From contig CP114482.1 in the NCBI GenBank assembly GCA_027186245.1, positions 34,305,209 to 34,369,208 of the forward strand: a DNA stretch of 64,000 bases, read 5' to 3'. This DNA comes from Coriaria nepalensis. Taxonomy: Eukaryota > Streptophyta > Magnoliopsida > Cucurbitales > Coriariaceae. The position numbers were made by a program, and so were the translations under genes. Below the pieces are notes generated by a model that searched no databases, was not told the DNA's origin, and was given only the letters and a program-made list of their open reading frames with translations. Position 1 is the first letter of the stretch. The number at the start of each line of letters is the position of its first letter. Positions 1-13,197 of this stretch are shown here, piece after piece.

Positions 1-1614
1 AAAGAAATGATTTCAAGTACACTTACAACTATACTTGAAACTAAACAAGGCATATCGAAAGCACTAAACATCAACCGCTAATTCGGCTAATTAAAGTTTA
101 GACAAAAGCTAATGAAAAATGCAGAAAATATAAAAAGCATAATAAGTCTTAGTTTTAATACAACTTTTACAGACTTTTGCTGTTAAAGAGAAAATATGTC
201 CAAAATGCACTCCAAATGTTTTCGAGTCTTGAAATCAGCTTCTACACGTTTAGAATCACGAACCAAACTTATTGGCATGATCAGATCCATTGTAGAATTC
301 AAATTTGCCTTCTGACTTGTTCTGCAAGTAAACCAAAGGCCTAGAAAACAAATGAGATTGAAATAATCATAACTTGAGTTAGGATAAACCAATTTGAGTA
401 ATACAAATGGCTAGAGTTTAGTATTGAATAAATCTAACTGATGGTATAGGAGTCAACGATAATTAAATAATATTTTCAAAAGATGTAATGCTAAATAAAC
501 TCGAAAATTAAAATAAACTCGAGAAAACAATAATTACTCACAAAAGATGTAATGCTAAATAGATTCGAAAATCAATTACGTGAAAATTTTCAGCTGGTTG
601 AAGAAGTGGAAACTGGAATAAGAAACATAACACAAATGAGGCTCGAAGGATGAAATTGATAGATTTCTAACCCATTTAAATAATGCTTTATGTGTTGTAG
701 CTCTAATAAGTCTGCAGATGGATCTGGATCAAAATGTATAAGTACCGATAGTTTATATCACATCGATTTTGAGTATGTGTGGAAACCCAAAAATTTAATT
801 TCTCCTCAAAGTAATTAAAAGTCATCTACGTATGATGAGGGTGACTACATTGTATGCATTGATAGATTATACTAATTAGTATATTATTTCTTTCAATCAA
901 TAAAGTATTTTCCACTGCTTCTGTTGTTAGCATTCTTAATACTTGATATTACTGCTGTCAAGTCGGGTCGGGCTATTTGGGCTGACCCAGTAGTCCGCTT
1001 TTTGAACCGGTCCAGGCACGACACGCAGAGGCAACATAATGTAGTCTACATATGTATATCATATATACAAGTGTCTTTACTATGTTGTCATCTTACATAT
1101 TTTACATGGCAGGGCTTAAACTCTTGATAATATATACACTTTTGTCTCATTTCCCATAAGCTTAATTAAACTTTTGTAATCATTGAAACTCTTACAATTG
1201 TAGCTCCAATGATTTTGCTTTTGAATTCGAAAACTGTCCTCTTTTACATTTGTTATTGGAAAACAAACATGTTAAGAACAAATTGTCACTTTAACATAAA
1301 ATTGAAAGAAGCACGTAACAAGAAACTTTTAATGTTAATTATATTTACTGATTATTTTGAATATGAGATTTTCTCTTTGAATCAAAAAAATTAAGGCCTG
1401 CCGGCATAAGCGGACCGAAAAATTCTAGCTTATTTCTAGAATATATACTTCAATCAGTTGTGATCAAACCGAGTCGACATCGGAATGATTAGATCATTTT
1501 ACTCTAGAAACAGACTAGAATGCGGCATAGGTTCAAAAGGATAAAAAAAATGTGCATTTAAATAATGATTTTAATTTCCTCTCATTGCCAAACAGCAACA
1601 ACATCCTTTGGTTA
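1..1614. other. Intergenic spacer, 3' side of the LON/RING gene
   Basis: AT-rich sequence with only short open frames (about 60-70 codons) that show no recognisable domain and no plausible splice structure. The right end must hold the 3' untranslated region of the minus-strand LON/RING gene, whose stop codon is at 1615-1617. I see nothing else that I can support here. Confidence 0.6.
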
Positions 1615-4600
1615 TTATTGTTCCTGACGGAGATATGCAACACCATGCTTCATCCTCTGCAATGCAGTAACCAAAAATGAAGAATAACCTTTAGTCTAAA
1701 GTATCTTTTTACCCAAGCCCAAACGTCAGTTTAATAAGTCTACCCAAATGAAGAGGAAAAACTTATTTTTCTCCGGTTCTGAGTCTTGAATCCAGTTTGG
1801 ACAAACAATATGTTGTTAAGTCCATAACATGTGATTAAAATATGTTATTTTATACTTAAGTTTTGCTAAAGTCTTACCCAATTAGGTTACGACATGAATA
1901 GCCTAGAAACCTGAAAACAGTGGGAAATTGCCCTAAGAACTTCACAAAATCAAAAATTTCCCCACCAGTACTATAAAAATTTGCATAATGGTCCATTCAG
2001 CAAGAGTATGTAGTTTCGTGATATAGTCAGAAAAATTTACATTCAGCAGACAGACAAATAATTTTCTAACTAGGAATATGAAAGTGTTTCCATACCTCTA
2101 TGGTATCTCTTATGCGTAGGAGCTCCAATCTTTCCTCGGGCCCACGATTCGATAAGGTGGCAACCTAAAGCATAAATACATAGAACCATAGCTTAGGGGA
2201 AAAAAAAGTTGATTTTTTCCAAATTATTTGGTGTATTGAACAAGAAAACAATATTTACCCAGAAACTAAGACGCTCCGGATCTTGTAATGAAGGCATCAT
2301 CATTTCCGTGATAAGAAGTTTCTCAAGCCGTCTTGGCTCTGATGAATTACCAAAGTCAGAAGTTAGTTAAAAGAACGTAGAAAGAAAATATGAAGATGAA
2401 ACAGAAATAACTGTCGTAACAAGATCTCTTGCCTCCTCGAGCTGCTGCTTTTTTTCTCCTTAACCATGATTGAGCAAATTCCGCTACATCATTAGTCAGC
2501 TTCTGCAACTATCTCATGGACATATAGGGAAAAAAAAAATTTAGGCTTAATATTTTTCTAACATCTTCATAGTCATACTATCATTGTGACTTACATTTTC
2601 CCTTTCTTGTGTCCCGTCATGCGGATATAAATCCTCAAACCAATCAATCTCTGCCACACGATAACTGCATAAACATTAGAGGGGCAAGGCATAGCCCAAA
2701 ATTCAAGAAAATAAATAGCCCAATTGAAAAATCAAACCAATTATTATATGACAAATGATTAGAAGAGAGGGAGAACTCACCCATCTTGATCCCAAGATCG
2801 AAGAATCCGAAATCTCCTTCGACTTTCAATCTTGGATAGAGTTTAGAGTATTTTTATTAGATTCAAAGTGGAGTTTGAGAGAAGAAAATGGATAAGATTT
2901 AGAAGAACCATGATATTTTTATTTCACCTCGATAAAAAAGCGTCCATCAGGAAGAGGCTCACACCTACATATAAAAAATGATTCAGTTGTATAAGTTAAC
3001 ACAAAGATAAGGTCTTGTACTTATTATTTCTAGGCAGAGGAAGGATCAAAGACCCACTCCATGATTTCTACTTCACAGCCAAAATCAGCTACTGAACCTG
3101 CTATAGAATCACTAATAACCTGTAAACGTGAGAAAAATATCAGTCTACTACATACTATCCTTAAGTGAAAAATGAAAGAGACAGAAAGAGAAACCGGGGG
3201 GGGGGGGGGGGGGGGGAGGGGGGGTGTTGTGAAAAATAAATCTACCATTCCCATCCGACGATTTCCTTCCATTATTCGTCTCACCTGTTAAAATCATATG
3301 GATATAGTTATTTAGATTTATGCAAAGAAACACAGAGCTAAAAATGCTGCTTAAGAAATGAGAAAATCTTAGAGCAACTTACCATTAGTCTATACCGAGG
3401 TTCAAAAATGCAGAGAGGAATCTTTTGACATGGTAAGACAACGTCCATGACGAAAAGAGGCATCAAATCAGCACGAAGATTTGATAAACCTTCATGCTCT
3501 AACTTCCTTTCCACATATTCTTCCGGAAAGTTCTTTGTTATTATGCTGTTCAGGCTTACACTAGTAAAAAAGACCAAAACAAGCGTGATCATCATTCTAA
3601 TGAAACTAATAACTTATTAGCAAATAAGAAGAAAACTCACCTTATAGCACATGTTCGAGGACTAATAAAAAGAACCAATCGGCATAATGGACATTTGTTA
3701 TTACCTAAGATTCCAATGTCAAAGGGTCAAAAGAAATTTATTATTATTTATTTATCAGGTATATGGAGGATAGGATTTTCTTTTTTTTGTTTAATATACA
3801 AACCATGATCCATTGATTGGAAAAGGCATGAGCGGCAAAAGGAGTGGCCACAAGGAGTTGTAATGGGTTCATATAATAGTTTAAGGCAAAGGATGCAATC
3901 AAAATCATCAGTAAGTTCAGGTTTGACTAGGCTTCTTCTCCTCACCACCATACTAGCTGGTCTTTTCTCTAAACTCCGAAGAGAAGCCTGAAGAGGATTG
4001 CTACATGAAAGAAGCAAAGAGAGAAATGTCCACAAAAAAAAACATTTGGACCAAACAAGCTAATTTTGCATGTAAGGATTTAAAGAGAATGAATACAATA
4101 TTTTTCTTTATTTTATGTTACCTTGAAGGGTCGATTGCAAGGCCTGAAAGAATTACGTCCTGCGCCATTTCATACTTCTCCATCTGCAAATGTATATATG
4201 AAAGCTGTATTTAATATCAAGGAGAGATTTTGACATCTTGTCCTTAGTTAAAATAGTAAGTTAAGCACCCTTTCCACCATATTTACAAATGACATGTATT
4301 TGGACCCAGAATTCAGTTTGGGCCCATCATATGTAGCTGAAATCAACTACTCTAAGTGTCAGTGTAATAAGTCTACCCAAACGGTGTCTGATTATTGTTA
4401 CCAGAACAAGAGCATTGGCCTTTAGAATGTACGGCTTCACTGAATTATTCTGGATTTCCATTAGATTATCGGCATCCTTTAGAGAAAGCTGAAAAGAAGA
4501 TTAAAACGTGATAAAAAAATTTGCACTGTCAACATCAAATAGAAGATAAATTCTCGAACTCGACGTATAATATAATGAAAAGAGAGAGAGAACATACTTC

Positions 4601-4739
4601 AGCATGTATAGTTGGATCTAACCCGTTTAGCGGACTTTGCTCAGAAGCTAAAGCCGGTCTGTGTTTCAAGGTTCTACTGAGCCTAGTAAGCAGATAAAAA
4701 CAAAATAAGGCAAGAAATCAGATGCAGTTACATTTATTT

Positions 4740-4802
<63 letters not shown>

Positions 4803-5511
4803 CATAAACATGGTAATCGACCTGATATAGGCAGTGCTTCTGTTTCCAAGTATAATGGGATCACCTGGTTTGATCTTGTTGGCTCTTGAGTAATAGTCGA
4901 TTGCCTAAAAACTCAAATTCAATTTCATCACGAAATGAGGAGATATAATCAGAAAAACTATATGGGCAAACTGATTTTGTCGAGGTAAAAAGACTGCATA
5001 CAAATTTCTCTGTGTTACAGAAAAATGATTTGTTGGAACTTCGAAACTAGTATTATTTTATTTTATTTTTTATTTTTCTTCTTTTAAGTGCCAAAAGTGC
5101 ATGTATAATTGATCACCTTTTCAAATTGATTATCTCGAAAGCAAGAGTTTCCATCCTGCACAAGATCATAAACATGACTATATGCATCCCATGGCAATGA
5201 CCCATTTCCTTCATTTTCCTGCATTTGAAAAAGAAAAATCTTTATTTAATCAATGATATATTTTATTTTAATTAATGAATCAAGATAGAGCTTTTTATAC
5301 TTTATACAGATTACAATTAGGCATCAAATCAATTCCAACTAACATGCACTAACAAGCAATACAATTAAAACATAAGAGAATGCTCTATTAGGGCTCCATG
5401 CAGAATAGATTTCAGAGAAGAGGAAAAACAGACCCAAATGTAATCGTCGATATCTTCAAATACGTCCGTAGAAAGACCGGCTGAAGAAGAGGAAGATTCG
5501 GCAGCGGACAT
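1615..5511 (-). CDS. TPR, RING and LON N-terminal domain protein (probable E3 ubiquitin ligase)
   Basis: Eighteen exons (complement: 5434-5511, 5117-5218, 4822-4904, 4598-4682, 4402-4488, 4122-4183, 3804-4000, 3641-3704, 3383-3560, 3246-3284, 3054-3119, 2928-2957, 2781-2830, 2595-2664, 2433-2502, 2259-2338, 2096-2164, 1615-1656) join in frame to 483 residues. Residues about 27-150 form TPR helices (AIDYYSRANKIKPGDP). A C3HC4 RING follows from about 201 (CILC, CGHSFCRSC, then CPLC from the next exon). From about 253 comes a LON substrate-binding domain (PLFVMDVVLPCQKIPL, FEPRYRLM, RILRSWDQDGYRVAE). There is no AAA+ or protease part, so this is a LONRF-type protein and not a Lon protease. The family role is ubiquitin ligation; substrate unknown. 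Intron 15 appears to use a GC donor. The start is the ATG at 5511; an in-frame ATG lies 13 codons upstream. The exon 11/12 and 12/13 junctions are the least certain. Confidence 0.9.
3196..3224. repeat. Poly-G tract in intron 10
   Basis: Twenty-one consecutive G, one A, then seven more G on the plus strand, inside an intron of the LON/RING gene (poly-C in the transcript). Long G runs of this kind are prone to length change and G-quadruplex formation on the template strand. Confidence 0.9.
4745..4798. repeat. Compound (TA)n(GA)n microsatellite
   Basis: About 13 TA units run directly into about 13 GA units inside intron 3 of the LON/RING gene. Likely polymorphic in length. Confidence 0.95.
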
Positions 5512-7049
5512 ATTTCCGTTTGTAATAACGAAATCGAAGAAGAAGAGCAAAAGCGCGAGATTAGCTGCTGCTGCCTCGAGGCTTTAAGAATGAAGAAGCA
5601 TCGTGTCCGACCGTGAAGAAACATAGAGAGAGAGAGAGAGAAAGAGAGAAATGGAGATTTATTGAAGATGGAAGATGAGCTGGAAATGGAGCCCTTCGTG
5701 AAGACAAGAAATCTATCCCTTCTGTTTTGCCTGCCGTTCGGAACCCCCAATCTTTTGGGTAATTTTACTTTCCCTACAAATACAACCTGAAGAATAGTCA
5801 ATTTGGTCATAGAATGAGTAATAAGTGTGAGAGTCAAATATATTGGACATAAGTGTATATAATGATGATGAAAAGATATGTAAGAAAACAACATGAGGCA
5901 ACCCGATCGATAATGGAATTGCCGCAAGGTGTGTGTCTTTAAGATTCTGGTTTGTCCAAAAGACATACATAAAATATAGACACAATCTTGTACGGAGGAA
6001 TCAAAACGAGTCATCTTATTTTTTGCTTTGAATTATTTCATGCGACAATTTTGTGGTTGTTAGAGCATCAAAACTCAAAAGAGACTGCTAGAAAAATCTT
6101 GAACGTTAAAGAATGTATTGATCCTTTAGTGCTACAATTTCGGCACTTTAAATTGTAATCGTTTGGCCACAACTCTATTTGCCGTCCTTTCTTAGTTTAA
6201 ACATGTTTTTAACTTGTAATGTGTTTGTTATATATAATGGGGAAGGAACCTTGTTCAATGCCATTTTCAAGTACAAAAGCATCCTATTTCCAAACATAGA
6301 TTCGTTTCGTTTCGTTACGGTCTATGAGAGTAATATGTCATTAAAAAAAAAAAAAAAAAAAAGCAATTAAAATATTCAGTCGCACCCATCTAAACTGGGA
6401 CACAAGTTTACTGGGGTCAATGTCCGTCGTGACCGCCTTCAACATTTTCATTAGATTTGTGTAGAATTTTATGAACGAGCCCAACTTCCAGCTGAACCTG
6501 CCCAACCTCCTGTCTGTGGCTTCGGTGATGTGCCGTCTGAACAACATAGAGGAATTGATCAGGATCTAGCTTGAGTGGTGAATGGCGATGATTTAGACCG
6601 ACGTGCTAGAATTTAAGGGTTTAAGTTTTTCCTATTAATGTTTACTTTTGTTTTTTAATTTTCCTTTAAAATATATATATATATATATATATATTAGTTG
6701 GTTTTAAGAGTTTACAATTGGAGTCGTTTTTAGGGTCGGAACACAATATTATTATTAATTAATGTTTTATTAAAAAAAAATAATTATTGTATTGTTTTTA
6801 TCATTATTTACTATAGTTTTTTCGTGGGCTTAGATATGGTCGCACATACATCATCCTGAATGCATTCTAGAAATTCTGAGAATTCAATTCCAATTTTAGT
6901 TCTAATAATTAATACATGATAATAAGCAATGATGCTTATGGAAATTCTCAATCATTATATACAATGCTATTTATAGGCTAAAAGTTGGAATTACAACAAT
7001 TATAATAATTCATGTTATTTTTTTAGATCAGCTACCCATATATTTGTTC
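5512..7049. other. Spacer upstream of the LON/RING gene
   Basis: The part next to 5511 should hold the 5' untranslated region and promoter of the minus-strand LON/RING gene; it contains a GA-rich stretch near 5626-5650. Farther out are a run of 20 A (about 6344-6363) and an (AT)n run near 6670-6695. A 200-codon open frame (5412-6014, minus) reads through the gene's first exon in another frame and is not a gene. Confidence 0.5.
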
Positions 7050-7129
7050 TCTAAGTTATGCGATCTTCTCACGTATTATCACATAATTCAAGATTTAGGA
7101 TATTTTCCTTTACCACCACCTTCATCCAT

Positions 7130-8440
7130 ATTTTCAAAAGTCTACCCCTTCATCTACATTCTCAACTTACATGTTAATTTAAACTTTGTCGAACTGGAGC
7201 CAAGTTTGATCGCCTCTGCACATAACCAAACCATGTTAGACATATATTCCTAATCTTATATTCTCTATAAGGGCTATACCTAAGTAACTTCTAATCTTTT
7301 TATTTCTAATTCTATCATTTTGTATTTTACCACACATCTATCTTAATATATGCATCTCTATTACTTCCATCTTATGCATATGTTGTCTCATAGTGGCCCA
7401 ACACTCCGAACCATAGAGTATAGCTGGTCGAACGATCGTCTTGTCATGTCTTCATGCACCTCATTGTTCCACCATCATGTCTCATTGTCATGTCGTCCTC
7501 TTCCTTTAACCTCTCCAAGTACTTCTCTCGCCTCACTCCTTATATAGTTTGTTATGTGTTCAAAAAACTCAGAAGTATCAATCTTATCCCTACGTCTTAC
7601 GTTCTCATATCCTTCTAGGACTAACAGACTATCTAGTATCTTATTTCCATAAATTTGACATATGTCTCGCTTCATAGTCCACCACTTAATTCTCATCCTA
7701 GTTTGACCTCTATCTTCGCTACTTCTACTTATAAGACAAAAATCTAATATTAATAACTTATGTTGGGTCGTCAAGCACTCTTTTAGAATGACCTTACAAT
7801 TTTACAGCTACCTAGGTCTTGTATCCTAATAAAAAAATAATCAATTTAACTTTTATTCTACTCACTAGCAAAAGTTACTGAATGATTCTTACTCTTCTTA
7901 TAGAAATTATTTACTATCTTAAAATAACCAACTAATGTAAAATCTAGAATAGAGACCCGCATATTATTTTGAGACAAAAAGCCTTGACCCTCATGAACCC
8001 TCTCATACCCGACTTTATCTTTACCTACAAGACAATTTAAATCTCTACCTAATAAGATCTTTTCCGAGAGGGGGATTCTACTAACTATTTCTCCCAAGGA
8101 GTCTCAACATTCCTTCTTAGTCTCATCGTTTAATCCCACTTGGAGTGTATACGCATTAATAATATTTACTATATCCAGTTTTAAGGCTAAACTGATACTC
8201 ATAATCCTATCCTCGAACTCCTAACATCAACTACTATATCCCTATAAACTTTATCCACTACTATTCCTATCTCATTCCTAATTTTATTTGTTCTTGAATA
8301 TAAAAGTTTGAATCTTCTTCTAGTTCCTTAGCCTTGCTCTCTTTCCACTTTGTCTTTTACGCATTGTATCCACTAACTCTATTGACTTACCATCAATATT
8401 CCTATGTTCTAACAAGTTAATCTAATCTTGTTAATTTTAG
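7130..8440 (-). pseudogene. RTE-type LINE relic, polymerase core deleted
   Basis: Reading the minus strand from 8440 down, broken frames give an apurinic endonuclease domain: NIGTLTGKSIELVD near 8400, then after stops and shifts GRDLNCLVGKDKVGYERVH near 8040 and LDFTLVGYFKIVNNFYKKS near 7940. The linker LTTQHKLLILDFCLIS and RMRIKWW follows at 7770-7680. Then, instead of the reverse transcriptase palm, the sequence goes almost directly to the C-terminal part (GSECWATMRQHMHKMEVIEM near 7400, and IRLGICLTWFGYVQRRSNLAP near 7250). This order and wording match plant RTE-clade non-LTR elements. Several in-frame stops show it is dead. The 5' and 3' ends cannot be placed exactly. Confidence 0.8.
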
Positions 8441-8674
8441 TATGAACTAGCTTCCTTACTCGCCCCCTTTCAATATGGTGTGAGAACCCTTGCTACTTAT
8501 CACTACAATCAGGTGCTACTGTAGCACGTCTTGCTCATTTTATACTAAACCTGAGCGTTGATAGAGTGCACTACTTATAGCGAGGGATGCCCTAATATTT
8601 CACATTAATCTTTTTGAAGTCATATCTACATAGAATGTTGTGACGGTTGGTTGTCATATGTCTAATAACAATTG

Positions 8675-8729
8675 TAACATCATCACTCTTCCTTTATCGT
8701 CGACATAACATCATCACTCTTCCTTTATC
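8675..8729. repeat. Short tandem duplication, 31-bp period
   Basis: The 24-base block beginning TAACATCATCACTCTTCC occurs at 8675-8698 and again at 8706-8729. It lies just outside the 5' side of the LINE relic. Confidence 0.85.
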
Positions 8730-9366
8730 TTAGCTTGTAATCGGCAGTCGCCATGAACGGAGTAAACAATAATGAATAAAATAAAGAGTGATATATAATA
8801 AAGAAATAATTAAAGATTAAAAAAATAAAGAATTAGTAGTTGAAAAAATGGAGGAGAATACAAATAGATATCAACTCATGACTATTCATCGAAATAATTA
8901 TTAACTATTTTTAATTAATTATCAGCTCGAGTGCAAACACTTAGATCTGTCTATTCTTTGCGATTACAGAAGCAAAGTTAAATTACACAACAATTATGGG
9001 AACTTGTTTCTAAAGTGATTCCGAGCTTACAAAGTTATCTCTTCGGAGAACAGATTCAGCAGATTTCCAGATATTTTCTCTTCAAAAAAGGACCCAACTG
9101 ATATTTATACATGAAAAATGAGTTGCACTTTTGAAGCACATATCTACCCTTTTTAAGCCCCGTCGCGGAACATCAAGTAGATGCTGTGCTCGATTGAACA
9201 CGCCCATAATAAGACAGTATTGTACGAGTACATGCTACAAAGAAAGGGCCGTCAAATCGATAATCAAAAGCTGAAGCATGCATACTTAGCCTTCTTCCTC
9301 TTAATGAAGTTGAACATCTTTGCCAGGGGTAAAACTGACTTTCCACTAACACCCCTAACCATGCAT

Positions 9367-12300
9367 TCATCCTTGAGATTCCTCATCATCATCCTCGTCT
9401 CCTTCATCAGCAGAAGCAGGTTGCCCATCAAGATCCACGTTCACACCATTCACCTTTCTCACAAACTGGCCCTGGACCCTAGGCCTCCTTTCGGCCAACC
9501 TTTTCCTATTAACATACCTTATCTTCTTATCGAAGCAGCGCTCCTTTCTCTTCTGCCTGAACTTCATCAAAGCCGCCTCTCTTCTATCAACTTTGCTTAC
9601 TTTCACTTCACCAAATGATGAGCTTCCAAAAGTCGGCCATAGATTATGAGGATGATGATTATTAGGCATCTGACTGGGTTGTTGTACCATAGGAGAGTAC
9701 AATGGGAAATGGGTCATTTGGGTTATACCATGGGGGTAATGATGGAGATGGTGATGACCATACGGTGCTGGGACCATTAACGGGTTCATGACACCTGGCA
9801 TGTGAAATGGGTAAGCCAGTTGTGTGGGCCCGGTCCTAGGATTCATGGAGGTGGCGGCAGCAGGTCCTGGAGTGAATTTCTCTTCGGTAGTTGGTGGTGT
9901 GCAAGATCTTTCCATGGAAAGAGAATCGGGGAGACTAGAACCACTCGGGAAATCTTTTCCTTGTGAGTGGATATCCCATGCATCAGGGTTTTCCTGTAAT
10001 TGTAGTTGTTGCTGTGAATCGTTTGCTGCTGGTTTCTCAGATGATTGATGCTGATTAGACTCCATCCTTGAATGTTGTTTAGCAGGACCCATGTCTTGTA
10101 CTTGGATGGAGTTCCTTTTAAGCGTGCTTGCTTTGACATAGGTGAAGAAGGCTGAGGATTCCCCGATCTTTAGTTCACTCTTTTTTGGTCCACATGAGAG
10201 TTGTCCTGCATGATAGTTCTAAAAAATGAGAAAATACAGACACCAAAAAAAGATTGAAAAAAAAAAAAAAAAAACCCAAAACAAAAACAAAAAAAGAATT
10301 GCTTTATTCTTGCAGAAAAACTAGTTTAGGGTGCCAAGTTTAGAAACTAAAAGAAATACCCGACAAAAATCAAATCAAAGTTGCATTTTTGGAAAAGAGT
10401 TAGCAAGCAAGAGTCAGGTAATCTGGAGTTGGGGCCAAAAGTTCCTTAATTTTAGATTGTAAGGTGAAACTACAGTTCAGTTACACTACCAAAGGTTAAG
10501 ACCCAAATCAGAGTTTAGACGCAGACTAGGACAGAGTTTGCCTAACTGATTAAAACCCAGTTTAGATTTAATTTCATTAATTCCTGAACTCATAAACAAA
10601 TACATTACATCGCTTTTTAAAATACTCATACTGAAATTCCAGTTTCAGATACCCAGTTCTAAACCCATTAATGCAAATTGATTCAAATGATACTCACTTC
10701 TATAACATTTATACATCATCTCCTTCACCTACTTTGAACATGACACTATTAATTGCAAAATAAATCAATGTCAAGAGATTCCAAAAAAACATCTTAAGAA
10801 GTCATTAGTACCCGAATTAGCTGTTGGATAAGGAAAAAGTGGCTAAACTAACCAGTACGGCGATCACTAATTCCAGGCACATTAGGCCGACATTCTAATA
10901 AATCGATGACCAGAGACTCTGCTACAACTGTAGCCATACCAATAACAAGCTGCAAAATAATAGAAAAAGGTATTTGAACTTTGTATAGAAAAGAATTTAA
11001 CTTACAATAATAGATATACACTTGAGGACTTACCTCTTCTTCCGGGTTGGTTGATATTCCGATTTCCGGATTGGTGGTCCTACGAGACTTGTCGTCTGTG
11101 TCATCTGAGAACAAAGTAGTGCTGTTTGTATTGGCATCACTAGGATCAGAGATAACCACATCTAAGTCATAGTTTAATATGTTCTTCTCTGTCAGGCCAA
11201 GCTGCCAAAATAAACCGAGTAATGAACTTATCACCATAAAATTTTTAGGTTTACTTATTTATTTATCTATTTTAGATATATGAAATCCATGAGACAAACC
11301 ATCTGTCTTCTTCTCCACATGTGGGTCCACAGGTTGAGTAGCTCATTGGTTCGCAAAGGCTTCACAAGATAATCTGCGGCTCCAAGCCGCAAGCACTTGA
11401 CGACAATAGAGACCTCATCTTGTGTCGACATCACTTATCAAACCAAAAAAAAAAAAAAGGGACAATAGTAAATATATTTTTCCTTAAAAGGCCTAAATCA
11501 TTCATTTTTTGGGATATTGGGAAGCGATGAGGAAAAATATAAGTAAAGAAGCTTACTAATCACGGGAATTCTCCGGAGGTCTTTATCGCGAGTTATGTAC
11601 TTCAACATTTTCATGCCTTTGGCCCTTGGTAAGTCTACTTCCGCAAGTATGATGTCTATATCGGGTCCCTCTGCATTCAGTGCATCGATAACTTGTCTAG
11701 CTGACTTCACTGAGATCACTGTGAACAAGAAGAATCCAATGCCATTGTGAGGATTAATAGTCTCCAAAACAAAGTATTCCAAAAATTTATAGAACAGAGA
11801 AGCTTCCAAAGAATAACAAAGTGATATAAAAGAACGAACACCTTATTGCAATAACATATTCCTAAAGAGGATGAATACAGTAAAAATTTGATCACACTTA
11901 AAAAACTTCCCTATGGATATCAAATAACTAGAGGAATGTTGGGTGGACTAAGCTTGAAAGGTTACTTACTCTCTGCACACCAAATTTGTTCCATCCCGTT
12001 AGTGCCATGCTGAGTTGGAAAATATAAATTTTTTTCACTTCTATAATGCTTATTCAGATTGACTGCAGTGACAGTTACATCCTACAAGTTGCTCACCCAA
12101 GTTTCAGTACATGTTTTAAAGCCTCGTCATTGATTTAACTTCCAAACTTGACAGGACTGTTTTTCAAGTATACTTGTAGTAACTATTGTGGCTCAAGTCA
12201 ATAAAACTTCAAGGGAAAATGACAAAATAAGAAAAGGATGTCACAAACACACAAGCAATGTGCTTCTCGGCAATTATTCCAATCCTATATTATCCTCTTA

Positions 12301-13197
12301 AGAGCCGCTCAGATGCAATTTGTAATGACTCAAACATTCTCATCAGCAATACGAGACAGTATGAAAGCCATATAACACGAGATTTTAGAAGCCAAGTGTA
12401 AGGAGAAATACTACCTTAAGGCCTGAGTATCATACCAAATACATGTGATCTATTTCTTTCCAAAGTGGGAAATCAAATATTTTATCGATTGAGCTCCTCT
12501 CAAGTCACAAACTCCCTACAGAATTATTGAGCGGAGCTCAATCAAAATCTTTATAATCACTTCAAAATAGCATATTCTCAAATTGATTGAAATCAATAAA
12601 TCTTATTATGAAATGCAAAAGAATCAAAAAGAGAGAGAGTGATTAAAGTAAACCTAAATGGCCAAATCCCAATTTTTGTACTTCTTAAATCCTAAATTTA
12701 GAGGTTCAAACTCCTTAATCTAATGATACCAACACTACCGTTGGCAGTTTCTAAACATTAAACACACTAGCCTTAATCCTAAAAGCTTAAAGTAAGAAAT
12801 CACAAAATTTTCACCAATATCACAAAATTCCTATAGCACTAACCAGATAAAACCTGAAAGTTTCTGTAAACCCCTTACAGATCATCACACCAAAAGATCC
12901 AATTCATGTTCTAACAGAAATCAAATAATTGAACACAAAAATAACAACAACAAAAAAAACATCATAGAAGTAACTAAAACAAAAATAATTACAGAGAAGT
13001 CGTGTTATACCCTGATAAGAACATCTCAAAAGAAGTGTGAAAACCTCTTCAGAACTCTTGGAATCATTATCACACAGCAAAATCTTCACCTTGCTCCTAT
13101 CTATAAACGCATCCCCTCCACTCTTACTGTTGTTATACCCATCACCTGGATCTTTGTTCAAATTTAGCTCTTTCCCCTCCATAATTACAACTTCCAC
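9367..13197 (-). CDS. TOC1: TOC1 / pseudo-response regulator 1, core circadian clock repressor
   Basis: Six exons (complement: 13011-13197, 11557-11718, 11300-11433, 11034-11201, 10853-10949, 9367-10205) join in frame to 528 residues; a second in-frame ATG at 13182 would give 523. The N-terminal pseudo-receiver begins at [20 protein letters not shown] and contains [20 protein letters not shown], where the phospho-acceptor Asp of true response regulators is Glu, as expected in PRRs. It ends with [20 protein letters not shown]. The middle carries [16 protein letters not shown], typical of TOC1. A CCT domain lies at about 458-500 ([20 protein letters not shown]), followed by an acidic tail. In known plants TOC1 is an evening-phased DNA-binding repressor of CCA1/LHY in the nucleus and is degraded through ZEITLUPE. 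Exon number matches Arabidopsis TOC1, though this protein is about 90 residues shorter. Confidence 0.96.

Noticed and set aside
3030..3333. Proline-rich open frames
   Set aside because: The proline run is the intronic poly-G/C tract; only the short exon pieces on either side are real.
5412..6014. 200-codon minus-strand open frame
   Set aside because: It overlaps exon 1 of the LON/RING gene in a different frame and runs through its leader; composition is low-complexity Ser/Phe and no domain is seen.
9181..9618. 145-codon plus-strand open frame
   Set aside because: It is antisense to the last exon of TOC1, which has a clear CCT domain in the other strand.
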